Source: CAWATZ01 sp963784995
GTDB taxonomy: Bacteria; Planctomycetota; Planctomycetia; Gemmatales; Gemmataceae
DNA length: 64,000 nt
Direction of reading: 5' to 3'
Assembly (NCBI GenBank): GCA_963784995.1
Contig: CAWATZ010000008.1
Span: forward strand, 156,170-220,169
How positions within the stretch are numbered: the first letter of the stretch is position 1; every line of letters starts with the position of its first letter. The notes under the pieces are model-generated. The model saw only the letters and a program-made list of their open reading frames with translations. It ran no database searches and was not told the origin of the DNA. Of this stretch, positions 1-9,972 are shown piece by piece. Both the position numbers and the translations under genes were made by a program.

Positions 1-1928
1 ATCGGCCCGCCGCTGCCCCATCCTGGGCCGGTCTGGACCATCGCATTCACCCCGGATGGCAAGCAGTTCGCGACGGGTTGTGTGGATGGGACCGTTCGGC
101 TCTGGGACGCCAGAAGCGGGGAACTGGTTAGCGACGTGTTCAAGCACAAAGGCCTCGTCCTGTTTGCCCTGCAGTTCAGTCCGGACGGCAAGACGCTGGC
201 GGTCGGCACGGGACAATGGGACGTTGCCGTTCCGGGGGCTGTGCGTCTGTGGAACCTGGCCACCGGGAAGCAAATGGCGGGTTCGCTGCACCACGGTTGT
301 GCGGTCGAGTGTCTGGCGTATTCCCCGGATGGTGCGCGGCTGCTCACCGGCAGCTGGGACCAAACAGCTCAGCTCTGGGACGTGACGACTCGTCAGCGAC
401 TCGGCAAGCCGTTGCGGCATCCGCACTACGTCCGCGCGGTCCGGTTCGCTCCCGACGGCCGAACCTTTGTGACCAGCGGCTACGACGGCATCGTCCGCTG
501 GTGGGACAGCCAGGGTTCCCAGCTGATCGGGCTGCCCTCGCGCGGCCTGGCCGTCTTTAACCTGGCCTTCAGCCCGGACGGCAAACAGCTGGCCGTGGCC
601 AGCGGTTGGGATGTGGTCGGCGGAGAGCTGTGTCTGTATCAGCTGGCCCGTGACTGGTCCCACCCCCCGCTGCGGATCCAGGACCCGATCCGCAAGATGG
701 CCTGGCGCCCCGAGGACGCCGCGATGGGCGAAACGCTGGTTCGCCTGGCCCACAGTCCCGATGCCCGCCGGGTCTTGACCGGCGGCGCGGGATCGATGCC
801 CAGTTGTGGGATGCGACCACCGGCCAGCCGCTGGGTGCGCCGTTGCCCCAGCCGTGGCGGGAAGTCCCGCTGGTGGCCTTCTGCCCGGATGGGCGCTTGT
901 TTGTCGTGGTCAGCCAGGATCCCAACCCGAAGCCCCCGAAGAGCAGCGTGCAGCTCTGGAAATCGGCCAGCAGGGAGGAAGCAGGTGAGAAGGAATCGCC
1001 CGAGCCCGTGGGGCCGCCCAGGCCGTATGGTGGCTGGATCAAGGCCCTGGCATTTAGCCCGGACGGCAAGGTCCTGGCCACCGGCGACACGTGGGGGCTG
1101 GTTCAGCTCTGGGATGCCGGCACGGGCAAACGGATCGGCGTGGGACTGCGCCAGCCCGACGAAATCCGGAGCCTGGCCTTCAGCCCCGATGGGCAAACCC
1201 TGGCGGTGGCACACGGCAAACGGAACCATTCCGGCAAGGACGGCGTCGTCCTTTTGGACGTGGCCAGCCGAAAACAGGTTGGCCAACCGATGCCGGGGAT
1301 CAGTCGCTGGGTCGGTTTCCAGCCCGACGGCAAACGCCTGGTGACGTTCGGGGAGCATCGCCTGTGCCTGTGGCAGGCACAGACCGGAGAGCAGGAGGGC
1401 GAGCCGATTGCGGAATCGGCCCGGGTTGTCTCCGTGGCCTTTCGGCCGGACGGCCGGATGCTCCTGGTCGCCGCGGCGGACGGGACGCTCCGGCTGCGCG
1501 ATCTCCGTCCTGCAGTCTCTGCTCCGGGCAAGCCCATCGGCCTGCCGATGCCGGCTCGAGCGGAGCCCTGCACGGCGATCTTCAGCCCAGACCCCGAAGG
1601 CCAGCTCATCCTGGCCGGCTACCAGGACGGCACGGCTTTGCTGTGGGATCGAGCGACCCAGAAGCCGCTCGGTCCCCCGGTGTCTCAGGGCGGCGCCATC
1701 GTCGCCGTGGCCTTTGCCCCGGACGGTCGTTCCTTCTTGACCAGCACCAGGGACGGTCGCACGCGCCGCTGGCCCGTGACAGCTCCGACCGAGGAGGGGC
1801 CGGATTGGCTTCGGATGTTCCTGCAAGTTGCCACGGGTCTGGAGATGAAGGATGGCCAGACCGTGGGCCCGCTGGCTCCCGAATCCTGGGAGCAGAGCCG
1901 TCAGCAACTGGCCAACCCCAGCAGTTAG
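1..1928 (+). CDS. WD40-repeat protein, 5' partial, one frameshift
   Basis: The gene enters from outside the window and reads in frame 1 from base 1 to about 785, then in frame 3 to the TAG at 1926-1928, so one single-base indel lies near 785-795. WD40 blades are visible on both sides of the break (repeated 'FSPDGK' and 'LWD' motifs), so the two parts form one propeller protein. The blades resemble planctomycete propellers attached to Ser/Thr kinases, but no kinase domain lies inside the window. Function is probably protein-protein interaction or signalling. The break could be a sequencing indel or real decay; the downstream part remains fully codon-like. Confidence 0.8.
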
Positions 1929-2104
1929 GCGGCCCTGGGGCCAGGTTTGCCAGCCGGTCCCGAATACCCTGGCGGGTGGCAGGCAGACAGGAAAATGACG
2001 CTCAAAGGGCCCTGTCTGGCAGCCAGGGTCAGGTTCTGGCCTGTCCGCCATCCCCAGAAAAATGGCAGGCAGGGCAGGCAGGCGCCTGCACTCGCGATGC
2101 CCGG

Positions 2105-2578
2105 TCAGTTCACCGACGGAGTGGGCGGCTGCTTGAGGCGGGCGGCACGGAAGCGCGCGAACTTGGTTTCGTTCCTCGGGACGTGGTCCGCGACCACGGC
2201 CAGGCCCACCGTGATCTCCTCGAAGTAGATCACGGTGGTCAGCCGGCCATTCATCATGCCACCCCCGTGGATGAACTTGTATTCCGGGATTTCCCGGAGC
2301 CACATTCCGAAGACGACCACGTCGGTGTGCCACAGCTGGCCGCCGATCTGGGCCAGGATCTGCTCCAGGAACGGCTCGCGGACCGACTCGCCCAGGCCCA
2401 TGAACTCCGCGTTTTCCCCGAAATGATCGAGGAAATAGGTGTAGATGACGGACAGGTCCTTGTCCTTGACCAGTTTTTCCCGCAGCGTGTTCAGCAGAGA
2501 CAGGTCCATGCCAGGGCCCTCGAAGAAAGGAATGGGATCGCTCACGGAAGAGGCTGCCGTTGTCCCTGTCCGGGTCAA
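2105..2578 (-). CDS. hypothetical protein
   Basis: The 157-residue frame has no domain that I recognise. It is soluble-looking, with a mixed alpha/beta composition and no signal peptide or membrane segment. It lies convergent to the WD40 gene and divergent from the phosphosugar mutase. The start is uncertain: the ATG at 2578 has GGAG about 13 nt upstream, while an internal ATG at 2509 (protein beginning MDLSLLN) has GAGG at a better distance and may be the true start, giving about 134 residues. Confidence 0.6.
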   Translation of the reverse strand: MTRTGTTAASSVSDPIPFFEGPGMDLSLLNTLREKLVKDKDLSVIYTYFLDHFGENAEFMGLGESVREPFLEQILAQIGGQLWHTDVVVFGMWLREIPEYKFIHGGGMMNGRLTTVIYFEEITVGLAVVADHVPRNETKFARFRAARLKQPPTPSVN

Positions 2579-2713
2579 TGCTTACAGTATCACTCCAACC
2601 TTGCGTTTGCGAGGCCCAAGCGCAGGCCGGCCCTCCAGCCCTGGCTGGCCGTGCAGGCACGGGAGCGCACGCAGGCGTGCTCGCAAAATGGAAATCTCAC
2701 GCGGAGCCGCGCC

Positions 2714-4675
2714 ATGGAGCTGCTCGATCAGGTCAGAGAAGGCTTCCGGGTTGTTGAAGCCGACACCGCCGTCAAGGACCAGGCCGTGAAAACCCTCGGC
2801 CTGTGGCTTACCTCTGGGGAGTTTCGTCCCTACCAGCCCCAGCTGGCCTGGCTGATCCAGACGAGCCAGTGGTCCGGTCTGCTCGACCGCTTCTGTCAAA
2901 TCCTGCCCTTTGGCACCGGCGGCCGGCGCGGTGCCGTGGGCATCGGTCCCAACCGGATGAACCTCTGGACCCTGGGTGCCAGCGTCCAGGGCCATTGCGA
3001 TTATCTCAAGGAGCAATTTCCCGGCCTCGAGCCGCTGCACGTGGCCGTTGCCTGCGACGTGCGCCGCTTCGAGGACCAGCGCAAGCAGTACAACCCTGCC
3101 CTCCCCAATCCGGTGCTGCACCTGTCCTCGCGCGACCTGGCCCAGCACGCGGTCGGCATTTACGTGGCCAACGGCATCCATGCGACGATCCTGCCTCCCG
3201 ACAGTACCCGCTACCTGGCCACGCCGGAACTGTCGTTCCTGATCCGCCGGCTGCAAGCCTGTGGGGGACTGAACGTCTCGGCGTCGCACAATCCGCCCGA
3301 CGACAATGGCGGCAAGTTCTACGACGAGCGCGGCGGCCAGCCGGTGCCGCCGGAGGACCAGATCATGGCCGACCTGGTCGATCAGGTGACCCAGATTCGC
3401 GGCCTGTCCTGGAGCGAGGCAGTCCGCACCGGCCGGGTCCATTTTCTCGACGAGTCGCACCACCGGGCCTACGTCGAACTGTGTCTGCGGCAATCGCTGG
3501 TGCCGCCGCCGCGCAAGGACGCTTTCACCGTGGTCTTCACGCCGCTGCACGGCGTCGGAGCGATGACCGCGATGGAGACGCTGGTGGAGCGTGGTTTCCA
3601 CGTCCTTCCCGTCGAGGAGCAGATGACTCCCGATGGCCAGTTCCCCAACGTGACGCGGTCTCCGAACCCGGAAGTGCCCGAGTCGATGGACCGGGCCGCG
3701 GCCCTGGCCGCCCGCCAAAACGCCGATCTGGTCCTGGCCACCGATCCGGACGCCGACCGGGTTGGGGCGATGATCCCCTTGAATCGCAGGACGGATTGCC
3801 AATCCGTCCCACAAGAATGGCGCTTTGTGACCGGCAACGAGATCGCCGCGTTGCTCACCCATTTCAAGCTGAGCAAGCTGGCCCAGAGCAATCGCCTGCC
3901 GCCTTCGCCGATTGTCGTGACGACCACCGTGACCACCGGGATGATCACCCGCATTGCTCGCCGCTTCAACGCCCAGGTGATCGACAACCTCCTGGTCGGT
4001 TTCAAGTACGTCGCCGAGGTTTTGCGGCAGCTGGAGCAGAACGGCAGTTACGAGGACGTCGAGGGCTCGCCGGCCGGCTTTGTGATCGCCACCGAGGAGA
4101 GCCACGGCATCCTGCTGACGCCGCAGATCCGCGACAAGGACGCCGGGGCCGCGGCCCTGCTGCTGGCGGAGCTGGCCCTGGATCAGAAGCGGCGCGGCCA
4201 GACGGTGCTGGACTATCTCGATCGGCTGGCCCGGGAGTTTGGCTATTTCCGCAACGTGGGCATCCCGGTCTTTCTCCGGGGCCTGGATGGGAAACGGCTG
4301 ATGCAGCGGATGCTGGATCGGCTGCGCGAGTCGCCGCCCCGGGAGATCGCCGGCCTGGCGGTGACCTCGTGGGAAGACCTGCGCGACGAGAATGGCCGGC
4401 TGGGCCCCCTCAAGGGAGCGACCGACGCGGCCGGGCGCAACGTGCTGATCTTCCACCTCGGCGAGCGGGCCAAGGTGGTGCTGCGGCCCAGCGGCACCGA
4501 ACCCAAGGCCAAGATCTACCTGGAAGTTTGCTCGACCCCCGCTGGCCCGACCATGCCGGAGGACGTCTGGCAGGCCATCCGCCGCGACGTGGACGGCCTG
4601 ATGCGGAACCTGTCCGAGGCGTTCGTCCGCCAGGCCCTGGGCCTGATTGGCCTGGACCCTTCCGCGGCGGGATGA
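2714..4675 (+). CDS. phospho-sugar mutase (PGM/PMM family)
   Basis: This 653-residue enzyme interconverts hexose 1- and 6-phosphates (alpha-D-phosphohexomutase superfamily). The phosphoserine loop 'SASHNPPDDNGG' places the catalytic serine near residue 191. The metal-binding loop 'DPDADR' is at 344-349, and the C-terminal phosphate-binding motif 'RPSGTEPK' is present. The ATG at 2714 is preceded by GGAG with 7 nt spacing; the open frame continues far upstream but that part is not codon-like. About a dozen extra residues around 357-368, just after the metal loop, are encoded by a perfect palindrome (3789-3809), which looks like an inserted mini-repeat. Whether it acts on glucose or mannose phosphate cannot be told from sequence alone. 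Confidence 0.93.
   Translation: MELLDQVREGFRVVEADTAVKDQAVKTLGLWLTSGEFRPYQPQLAWLIQTSQWSGLLDRFCQILPFGTGGRRGAVGIGPNRMNLWTLGASVQGHCDYLKEQFPGLEPLHVAVACDVRRFEDQRKQYNPALPNPVLHLSSRDLAQHAVGIYVANGIHATILPPDSTRYLATPELSFLIRRLQACGGLNVSASHNPPDDNGGKFYDERGGQPVPPEDQIMADLVDQVTQIRGLSWSEAVRTGRVHFLDESHHRAYVELCLRQSLVPPPRKDAFTVVFTPLHGVGAMTAMETLVERGFHVLPVEEQMTPDGQFPNVTRSPNPEVPESMDRAAALAARQNADLVLATDPDADRVGAMIPLNRRTDCQSVPQEWRFVTGNEIAALLTHFKLSKLAQSNRLPPSPIVVTTTVTTGMITRIARRFNAQVIDNLLVGFKYVAEVLRQLEQNGSYEDVEGSPAGFVIATEESHGILLTPQIRDKDAGAAALLLAELALDQKRRGQTVLDYLDRLAREFGYFRNVGIPVFLRGLDGKRLMQRMLDRLRESPPREIAGLAVTSWEDLRDENGRLGPLKGATDAAGRNVLIFHLGERAKVVLRPSGTEPKAKIYLEVCSTPAGPTMPEDVWQAIRRDVDGLMRNLSEAFVRQALGLIGLDPSAAG
3789..3809. repeat. 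in-frame palindrome inside the mutase gene
   Basis: A perfect 10-bp inverted repeat around a single central C sits inside the mutase coding region and encodes part of 'RRTDCQSV'. The residues are extra compared with the usual run from 'DPDADR' to 'TGNE' in this family. From memory, similar 'TDCQSV'-type palindromes occur repeatedly in planctomycete genomes. Confidence 0.7.
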
Positions 4676-4793
4676 CCAAGTCCGGCGCCGCGTTCCTCTT
4701 GCAAATGCCTGAGCGCTCGCTATAACCTTGCCCGGCGCTGAGCCGATCAAGGAGAATTCACAAAACGAAGCGAGCGAAGCGAGGGTGCGCGCT

Positions 4794-5936
4794 ATGCGGT
4801 GCCAGGGAATCCTGAAGAGCGGGGCCGTGGTTGTCCTGGCGCTGGCTGTCGGCTGTGCCCGGGATCAGGCCGTGCTGGCGGAGAACAACGCCAACTTGCT
4901 TGAAGCCATCGCCCAGGCAGGCCTTGGGCCGCAGCAGCCCGTCAGCCGTGCCCAGAAGCCCGACGTCACCCAGACCGCGGCCCACGCCAACGAGGCAGAG
5001 CGTTCCTCGGACCTGTCCGCGACGGTGCCCACGTCACGCATCCGTGCCATCGTCAACGGCGAGGCCATTCTCGAGGAGGAGATTCGCGCCGTCTGCTTCC
5101 AGGAGTGGATGCGTGCCAACGGCCTGCCGGACAGTGAGCGCATTCCACGCCAAACCGAGGTTTTCAACGAGGCACGGGAGAACCTGATCGACCGGGAACT
5201 GATCATCCAGGAAATGGAGCATCTGCTGGGAGCGCACAAGCCAGGGCAGAAGGCCCTGGAAAAGATCCGCGAGGCGGCCACACAGGAGTACAAGAAGTGG
5301 GTCCGGACCGTCAAGGACAGCCCGGGGATTCACAACAGCGACCCGGCCAAGACCAACGACAACTTCCTGGAACTGCTGCATCACATGGGCACGACCCCCG
5401 AGATGATGCGACGGCAATACGAGCGCCAGTTCATGTCTACCGAGTTCGCCCGGCACAAAATCTTCCCAATCATCTCCGTCCTGGCCTCGTATCCGTATCT
5501 GGTCCAGTATTACGAGTCCCATCCGGAAGAGTTCATGGTCAGCGACATGGTCGATTGGCAGGACATCTTCATCGACACCAGCGGGCACCCCTCGCGGGAC
5601 GCCGCGTGCCGGTTCGCCGAGGTGCTGGCCGACCGGGCCCGCTCCGGGGAGGACTTTGTCAAGCTGGCCGAGCAGTTCGACAATGGCATTTGCTTCCGCA
5701 ATGGCGGCAACGGCGTCGGCATGAAGCGCGGCGAGATCCGTCCCCACGAGGCCGAGTCCATCCTGTTCCAGATGCACGATGGCGACGTCAACCTGGTCGA
5801 GTTGACCACGGGCTATCACGTGGCCAAGCTGGTCAAGCGCACCTACGCCGGAAAGATGCCGTTCGATGACAAGGTGCAGAAACGCATCAAGGACAAGCTG
5901 ATGAGCGAAGCCTTCGGCGCGAACTCAAACGGCTGA
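4794..5936 (+). CDS. PpiC-type peptidylprolyl isomerase lipoprotein
   Basis: This is a parvulin/SurA-like foldase of the cell envelope. From the ATG at 4794 (GAGG 9 nt upstream) the protein starts with a hydrophobic stretch and the lipobox 'LAVGC', so it is probably lipid-anchored after cleavage. An upstream in-frame ATG at 4728 would bury the signal peptide and is less likely. Next come a SurA-N-like helical region containing 'IVNGEAI' and, in the last 130 residues, a rotamase domain (around 'DWQDIFID' and 'GYHVAKL'). It acts on unfolded exported proteins. It has no obvious operon partner; the next gene is convergent. Confidence 0.85.
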   Translation: MRCQGILKSGAVVVLALAVGCARDQAVLAENNANLLEAIAQAGLGPQQPVSRAQKPDVTQTAAHANEAERSSDLSATVPTSRIRAIVNGEAILEEEIRAVCFQEWMRANGLPDSERIPRQTEVFNEARENLIDRELIIQEMEHLLGAHKPGQKALEKIREAATQEYKKWVRTVKDSPGIHNSDPAKTNDNFLELLHHMGTTPEMMRRQYERQFMSTEFARHKIFPIISVLASYPYLVQYYESHPEEFMVSDMVDWQDIFIDTSGHPSRDAACRFAEVLADRARSGEDFVKLAEQFDNGICFRNGGNGVGMKRGEIRPHEAESILFQMHDGDVNLVELTTGYHVAKLVKRTYAGKMPFDDKVQKRIKDKLMSEAFGANSNG

Positions 5937-6008
5937 AAACCGATCTCCGACGCAAGGCGGTGATTGAACGAATCGATCCGTGAACAAGTCCAACCCCCTC
6001 GCCCCCAA

Positions 6009-6034
6009 CCCCTCTCCCACAAGGGGGAGAGGGG
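6009..6034. repeat. G/C-rich hairpin repeat, copy 1
   Basis: A 10-bp inverted repeat (CCCCTCTCCC / GGGAGAGGGG) lies between convergent genes. The same element with the same left flank recurs at 51595-51619, so it is a dispersed repeat that may also act as a bidirectional terminator. Confidence 0.7.
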
Positions 6035-6046
6035 AGACAACCGTTT

Positions 6047-6514
6047 TCACGACTGTCCGGCGGCGGCCGGCTCGGCGGTGACGGACACGGGAGACGTGGC
6101 CGGCGAGGCCGGGACCATGGCATCATCCTGGCCGATCAGGGATTGCAGACCCTTCTTCAACCGTTCGCAGCGTGTGTGCAGCGCGTCGCGCTCGCTGGTC
6201 CGCGCTTCGACGGTGCGGCGGAGCTGGTCGCGCTCCTGCAGGACGCTCTTGGCCTGTTCCACTTCCCGCACCAGCTGCTGCCGCAGCTTGTCCAGGCGAA
6301 TGTTCTCCGCTTCCAGGCTGGCCAGGTGCTTGCGCATCTGATCGCGCGTGGCCACCACGCCGCGATAGTCGTCCTCCATCTTGACGCACTTGGCTTCCAG
6401 AGCGCGAATGCGCTCGGAGTGCGCCGACCACTGCGGCGTCGAGGTGCGGGCGCAGCCCCACAGTCCCAGGGCCGCCACGAGGAGAATAATGGTCGCTTTC
6501 CAGGTTCCAGTCAT
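6047..6514 (-). CDS. coiled-coil lipoprotein, hypothetical
   Basis: This 155-residue protein starts with a hydrophobic signal segment ending in a lipobox ('LGLWGC', cysteine near residue 21), followed by about 90 residues of charged heptad-like coiled coil and a short Ala/Pro/Ser-rich tail. It is probably a membrane-anchored lipoprotein facing the periplasm; its partner is unknown. The start is supported by GAGGAG 8 nt upstream. It is convergent with the PPIase gene. Confidence 0.75.
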   Translation of the reverse strand: MTGTWKATIILLVAALGLWGCARTSTPQWSAHSERIRALEAKCVKMEDDYRGVVATRDQMRKHLASLEAENIRLDKLRQQLVREVEQAKSVLQERDQLRRTVEARTSERDALHTRCERLKKGLQSLIGQDDAMVPASPATSPVSVTAEPAAAGQS

Positions 6515-6810
6515 GTCACAAACTCCTCAAAACCCTGGCCGGTCCGGAAGCGCTGCTCCAGGATCGACCGGTGGATGATTATGGTGAATGGGGTGAATTC
6601 GGCACGCCGGGGGTGAGTTCCGGCGCTCTACCCTCTGTCGGCCCCGCGATCTACCCAGCTTGGTCAGGTACACCCATTTTGTCGGCGGAAAAGTGACTGG
6701 AACTTGACCTGCTTTGTCTGGTTTGACTGGTCCACGTTGGCTTGCCCCGACCCACTAACCGGCAGAAACCCCGTGATTGATAGGATTTGACCGAACGGTC
6801 GGGCGTTTAT

Positions 6811-6976
6811 TGCGGCTCAGGAAGAAAAAGACCGCCTCGGCTCCGGACCCAGGGCTGTTGTGCGCCCCTTCGGGGCGGAAAACCTTGTCTTTCGCCCCGA
6901 AGGGGCGCAACACGATAGCCCAGGGCATCGCCCTGGGGACCGGCGACGACGGATGTTTGTTTTCTGAGCCGCAGTA
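6811..6976. repeat. long nested imperfect palindrome
   Basis: The roughly 490-nt stretch 6515-7003 holds no convincing gene. Its main content is a nested inverted repeat: a perfect 17-bp stem (6861-6877 with 6893-6909, containing CCCCTTCGGGG) inside flanking arms (around TGCGGCTCAG near 6814 and CTGAGCCGCA near 6965) that also pair. The arrangement resembles a non-coding palindromic dispersed element more than a simple terminator. Confidence 0.65.
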
Positions 6977-7003
6977 GCCGCTCCGCGTCGCGGCTAAACA
7001 ATG

Positions 7004-7309
7004 TCAATTCTCACTGAAGTGGAATTTGCTGGCCGTCTCCTTGGCCAGGGGCGACCGAGCATATTTCTTGCGGCACGGCAAACACAGGTCGTAGCGGAAC
7101 TGCTGCGAGGGAGGGGCCAGCTCCCCGGGGTCGATGGCCTCTTCGCCGTCGCGGAGCAGCTGGCTGACGGCCTCCATGTGGTCCGCATCCAGGTCGGCCT
7201 CGGTGATCCCGACCGGTTCGTGGGCGGCGAAGACCTCGATTTTAACGACGTAATGGTCCTCACCGGTTTGCAGTTCCTTGCCGCACAGATCGCACGTGAT
7301 GTGCAACAT
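7004..7309 (-). CDS. small zinc-binding protein, hypothetical
   Basis: The ATG at 7309 follows GGAGG by 10 nt and gives a 101-residue protein beginning 'MLHITCDLCGKEL'. A CxxC pair near the N-terminus and another ('CLPC') near the C-terminus suggest one zinc-ribbon-like site. The open frame extends upstream to 7402, but that part is not needed. Function is unknown; it stands alone upstream of the divergent ABC permease. Confidence 0.7.
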   Translation of the reverse strand: MLHITCDLCGKELQTGEDHYVVKIEVFAAHEPVGITEADLDADHMEAVSQLLRDGEEAIDPGELAPPSQQFRYDLCLPCRKKYARSPLAKETASKFHFSEN

Positions 7310-7556
7310 GAAGTGACTACCTCCCAGATGGAAACGCCCTTGGCTGCAAGGCGGCCGCCCTGACGCGCCTGGTTCCGGTCCCAACACCAGCGAGTCTGTC
7401 AAAAGTCCTCTCTATTCATGGGTCGCAGTTTTTTGTCTGGATGTCAAGCTGAATCCGAGAAATCCGATTCAAGCGCTCTTGCCGATTTTTCTCTTCTTCT
7501 TGGCTACCCTGCTGGCGTAGCATGGAGGAAGGCCCACTGCTGCGGGAGCAAAAGCG

Positions 7557-9368
7557 ATGTTCGGCGCCATTGTGCATCAGGAAATGCTGTTGGGTAGCCG
7601 GCGCAACCGGCTCTACCTGTTCCGCTGGATCTACGCGGCCTGGCTGATTCTGCAGCTGTTCTGGTTCTACGTGGAGTTCCAGCAGCAGAAGAGCGCCGCC
7701 GTCCGGCCGCGCTGGAACCAGTGGGGCATGCCGATTGAAGAGCCGCCGCCCGCGCTGGAACCTTCGGCGCCGCAGATCGTCGGCGGCCGGTTCGCCGAGG
7801 CGTTTGTCTGGCAGCAACTGCTCCTGCTGGTGCTGGCCGTCCCGGCCCTGGTCGCCGGGGCGGTCACCGACGAGAAACGCCGGGGCACCCTGCTCTACCT
7901 GCTCAGCGCCGGCGTCGATAGCCGGGACATCTTGCTGGGGAAACTGTTTGGCCGGATGGCGATCGTGCTGGCGGTGGCCCTGACCGGACTGCCGCTGTTC
8001 GCGCTGATGGGCGGATTGTGCGGGATCGACCTGTTGACCATCTTCCTGCTGGGCGTGCAGCTGCTGCTGTCGCTGTTCGCCCTGGCCTCGGCCGCCCTGC
8101 TGGCCTCGGTCCTGAGCCGGCAAACGCGCGATGCCGTCCTGGGGCTGTACCTGGTCGGCCTGGCCGGCTGGTTCGCCATTTACTGGTTTGGCGGAGTCCT
8201 GAACTATTTCAATCCGCTCTACGTGATTGCTCCGGTCTGGGAGCAGGGCAGCCGCTTTGACTCCTCCCTGGTGCTGGGTCGTTTGCTGGGCTCCGTGGTG
8301 GCCTGGGGGCTGGTGGGAGGCTCCTGTCTGGCCCTGGCGATCTGGCTGCTCCGGCCCCTCTACCGGCGCGAGCTGGAGAGCCTGGCCCCGGTGCATCGCT
8401 GGTACTCCACCGAGCGCGCCGGCGTCGAGGATGACCCGGTCCGCTGGCGCGAACTGCACGTCGAAGGGCTGTCGCCGTTCCGGACGTTCCGGACCGTCCC
8501 GCAGTGGTTGGCCATTCGCGCGATCGTGACGGCGACCACTCTCTCGTCGCTGACCATCCTGTGGCTGTCGCTGCCGGTCTCGGCCACGTGGAGCGGGCTG
8601 GCCGGCGCGGTGGGCCATCTGGACTGGTATCGGCTGGGTCTGCTGATGCCCGACAGCGACCTCGGCTTCCTGATCCAGAACCTGGTGGTCTTGCTGCTGG
8701 CCAGCCTGATCGTCGGCATTCGCTGCTCCGGGGCGATCACCGGCGAGCGCGAGAAGCAGACCTGGGAGGCCCTGCTGATGACGCCCCTGAGCGCCAAGCA
8801 ACTGGTGCGCAGCAAGCTGTGGGGAGTCATGGGAGCCAGTTATGCCTACTTGCTGGCCTACGCCGGCCCGGCGGTGGCCCTGTCGGCCCTGGGCGGCTGG
8901 CTGGCCCTGTGCTGGACCGTGCTGGGCGTGGCTGTCACCGTGCTGGCGATGTACTTCATCGGGGCGGCCGGGATTTACTGTTCGGTGCGCTGCAAGAACT
9001 CCTGGAGGAGCCTGCTGGGCACCATGGGTTTTGGTTACCTGGGCGGCCTGGCCCTTTATGGGATCGCCTCGCCGGTCATCCTGGTGCTGGCCGGCCTGCT
9101 CATGGTCGTGGTGACCCTGGCCGACCTGATCCTGCAAACCCACGTGAGCAGTGTCGCGCGGGCCGGCTTCAACGTCTGGTGGAACCTGTTCTTCGTCTCC
9201 TCCTGTGTCGGGCTGGGGGTCATCTTCCTGCTGATGGCCCGGCTGTTCCTGAACCGGGCCCAGCGCTACATCGCCGACCGCGAACGGACGCGCCACTGGA
9301 GCGAGGAACCAATCTACCGCCGCCCGCGCCGGCCGCTGCCGCTCAAACAGCCGGCCTGGGAGGAGTAG
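7557..9368 (+). CDS. ABC-2-type transporter permease
   Basis: This 603-residue integral membrane protein has about twelve hydrophobic segments in two halves, separated by a cytoplasmic linker near residues 275-325. The N-terminal half has the 'EKRRGTL' motif and the second half the matching 'EREKQTWEALLMTP' motif, both typical of ABC-2 permeases, so it looks like a fused two-module permease. No ATPase gene is adjacent in the window; the partner must be elsewhere. The start is supported by GGGAG 8 nt upstream. The substrate is unknown; relatives export polymers or drugs, or act in gliding-type systems. Confidence 0.85.
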   Translation: MFGAIVHQEMLLGSRRNRLYLFRWIYAAWLILQLFWFYVEFQQQKSAAVRPRWNQWGMPIEEPPPALEPSAPQIVGGRFAEAFVWQQLLLLVLAVPALVAGAVTDEKRRGTLLYLLSAGVDSRDILLGKLFGRMAIVLAVALTGLPLFALMGGLCGIDLLTIFLLGVQLLLSLFALASAALLASVLSRQTRDAVLGLYLVGLAGWFAIYWFGGVLNYFNPLYVIAPVWEQGSRFDSSLVLGRLLGSVVAWGLVGGSCLALAIWLLRPLYRRELESLAPVHRWYSTERAGVEDDPVRWRELHVEGLSPFRTFRTVPQWLAIRAIVTATTLSSLTILWLSLPVSATWSGLAGAVGHLDWYRLGLLMPDSDLGFLIQNLVVLLLASLIVGIRCSGAITGEREKQTWEALLMTPLSAKQLVRSKLWGVMGASYAYLLAYAGPAVALSALGGWLALCWTVLGVAVTVLAMYFIGAAGIYCSVRCKNSWRSLLGTMGFGYLGGLALYGIASPVILVLAGLLMVVVTLADLILQTHVSSVARAGFNVWWNLFFVSSCVGLGVIFLLMARLFLNRAQRYIADRERTRHWSEEPIYRRPRRPLPLKQPAWEE

Positions 9369-9373
9369 GCGGC

Positions 9374-9465
9374 TGTCGGAGCCGCGCACGCAGCGCAAGC
9401 GGAGTAAGCGGCCCTGCGGGCGACCGGACCGCTTACTCCGCTGCGCTGCGTGCGCGGCTCCGACA
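9374..9465. repeat. long palindrome, family A copy 1
   Basis: Arms of about 37 bp (9374-9411 and 9429-9465, one-base bulge) carry the sequence GGAGCCGCGCACGCAGCGC. A second copy of the same family is at 12632-12710. It sits 5 nt after the permease stop, so it may also end transcription. Confidence 0.85.
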
Positions 9466-9686
9466 TTTGCGAACCATACTTGCCATTTTTACAATTTCCT
9501 ACCCCGGACAGGTAAGAATTGCAAGCCGTTGTCCCCCAGGGCCGGTGGGAGCGATTGAATTGTTTCTCCTGGGAACAAATGGGGTTACGGTGTTTCCACG
9601 GTCCCGGAATAACTGCTGGCACAACAATTGCAAATCTATAATGAAGGCATGTCTGGCAATCGGTTCAGAAGTAAGGGGGCCCAGCC

Positions 9687-9887
9687 GTGACTCAACGAGA
9701 AGCGAACGTACTCTGGCTGCGCGACATGATCGAGCATCTGGCCTCGTGCCAGAAACAACTGGAGTGGGCGGAGGACAATGAAACCATCCGCTTGCTGACC
9801 GAGACCATGATGCGCGATCTGGAGAACTGTCAGCGGCTCTGTACGGTGATCCATCGGCGCAGTGCCCGGCACCAGGTGGCCGGGTAA
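9687..9887 (+). CDS. small hypothetical protein
   Basis: This 66-residue helical protein starts at a GTG preceded by AAGGGGG with 7 nt spacing. It has two cysteines and is rich in Glu, Gln and Arg, with no membrane segment. The good ribosome site and codon use argue that it is real. The role is unknown; it lies between two different palindromic repeats. Confidence 0.6.
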   Translation: MTQREANVLWLRDMIEHLASCQKQLEWAEDNETIRLLTETMMRDLENCQRLCTVIHRRSARHQVAG

Positions 9888-9903
9888 GCAGCACTCACAG
9901 CAT

Positions 9904-9972
9904 GGCGAGCGGCGCGGCGTCAGCCCGCCGGTAGGAGGCTGCTACCGGCGGGCTGACGCCGCGCCGCTCGCC
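9904..9972. repeat. long palindrome, family B copy 1
   Basis: This is a perfect 31-bp inverted repeat (9904-9934 and 9942-9972) with a 7-nt loop, containing GCGGCGCGGCGTCAGC. The same core recurs at 43008-43111. The following stretch 9973-10439 shows no credible gene; it is the 5' region of the YTV protein gene. Confidence 0.85.

Noticed and set aside
1091..2713. Long open frame continuous with the phosphosugar mutase
   Set aside because: The part before 2714 is a shadow of the WD40 gene and the minus-strand gene; its residue pattern is Arg/Gly/Pro-rich and a good ribosome site stands before 2714.
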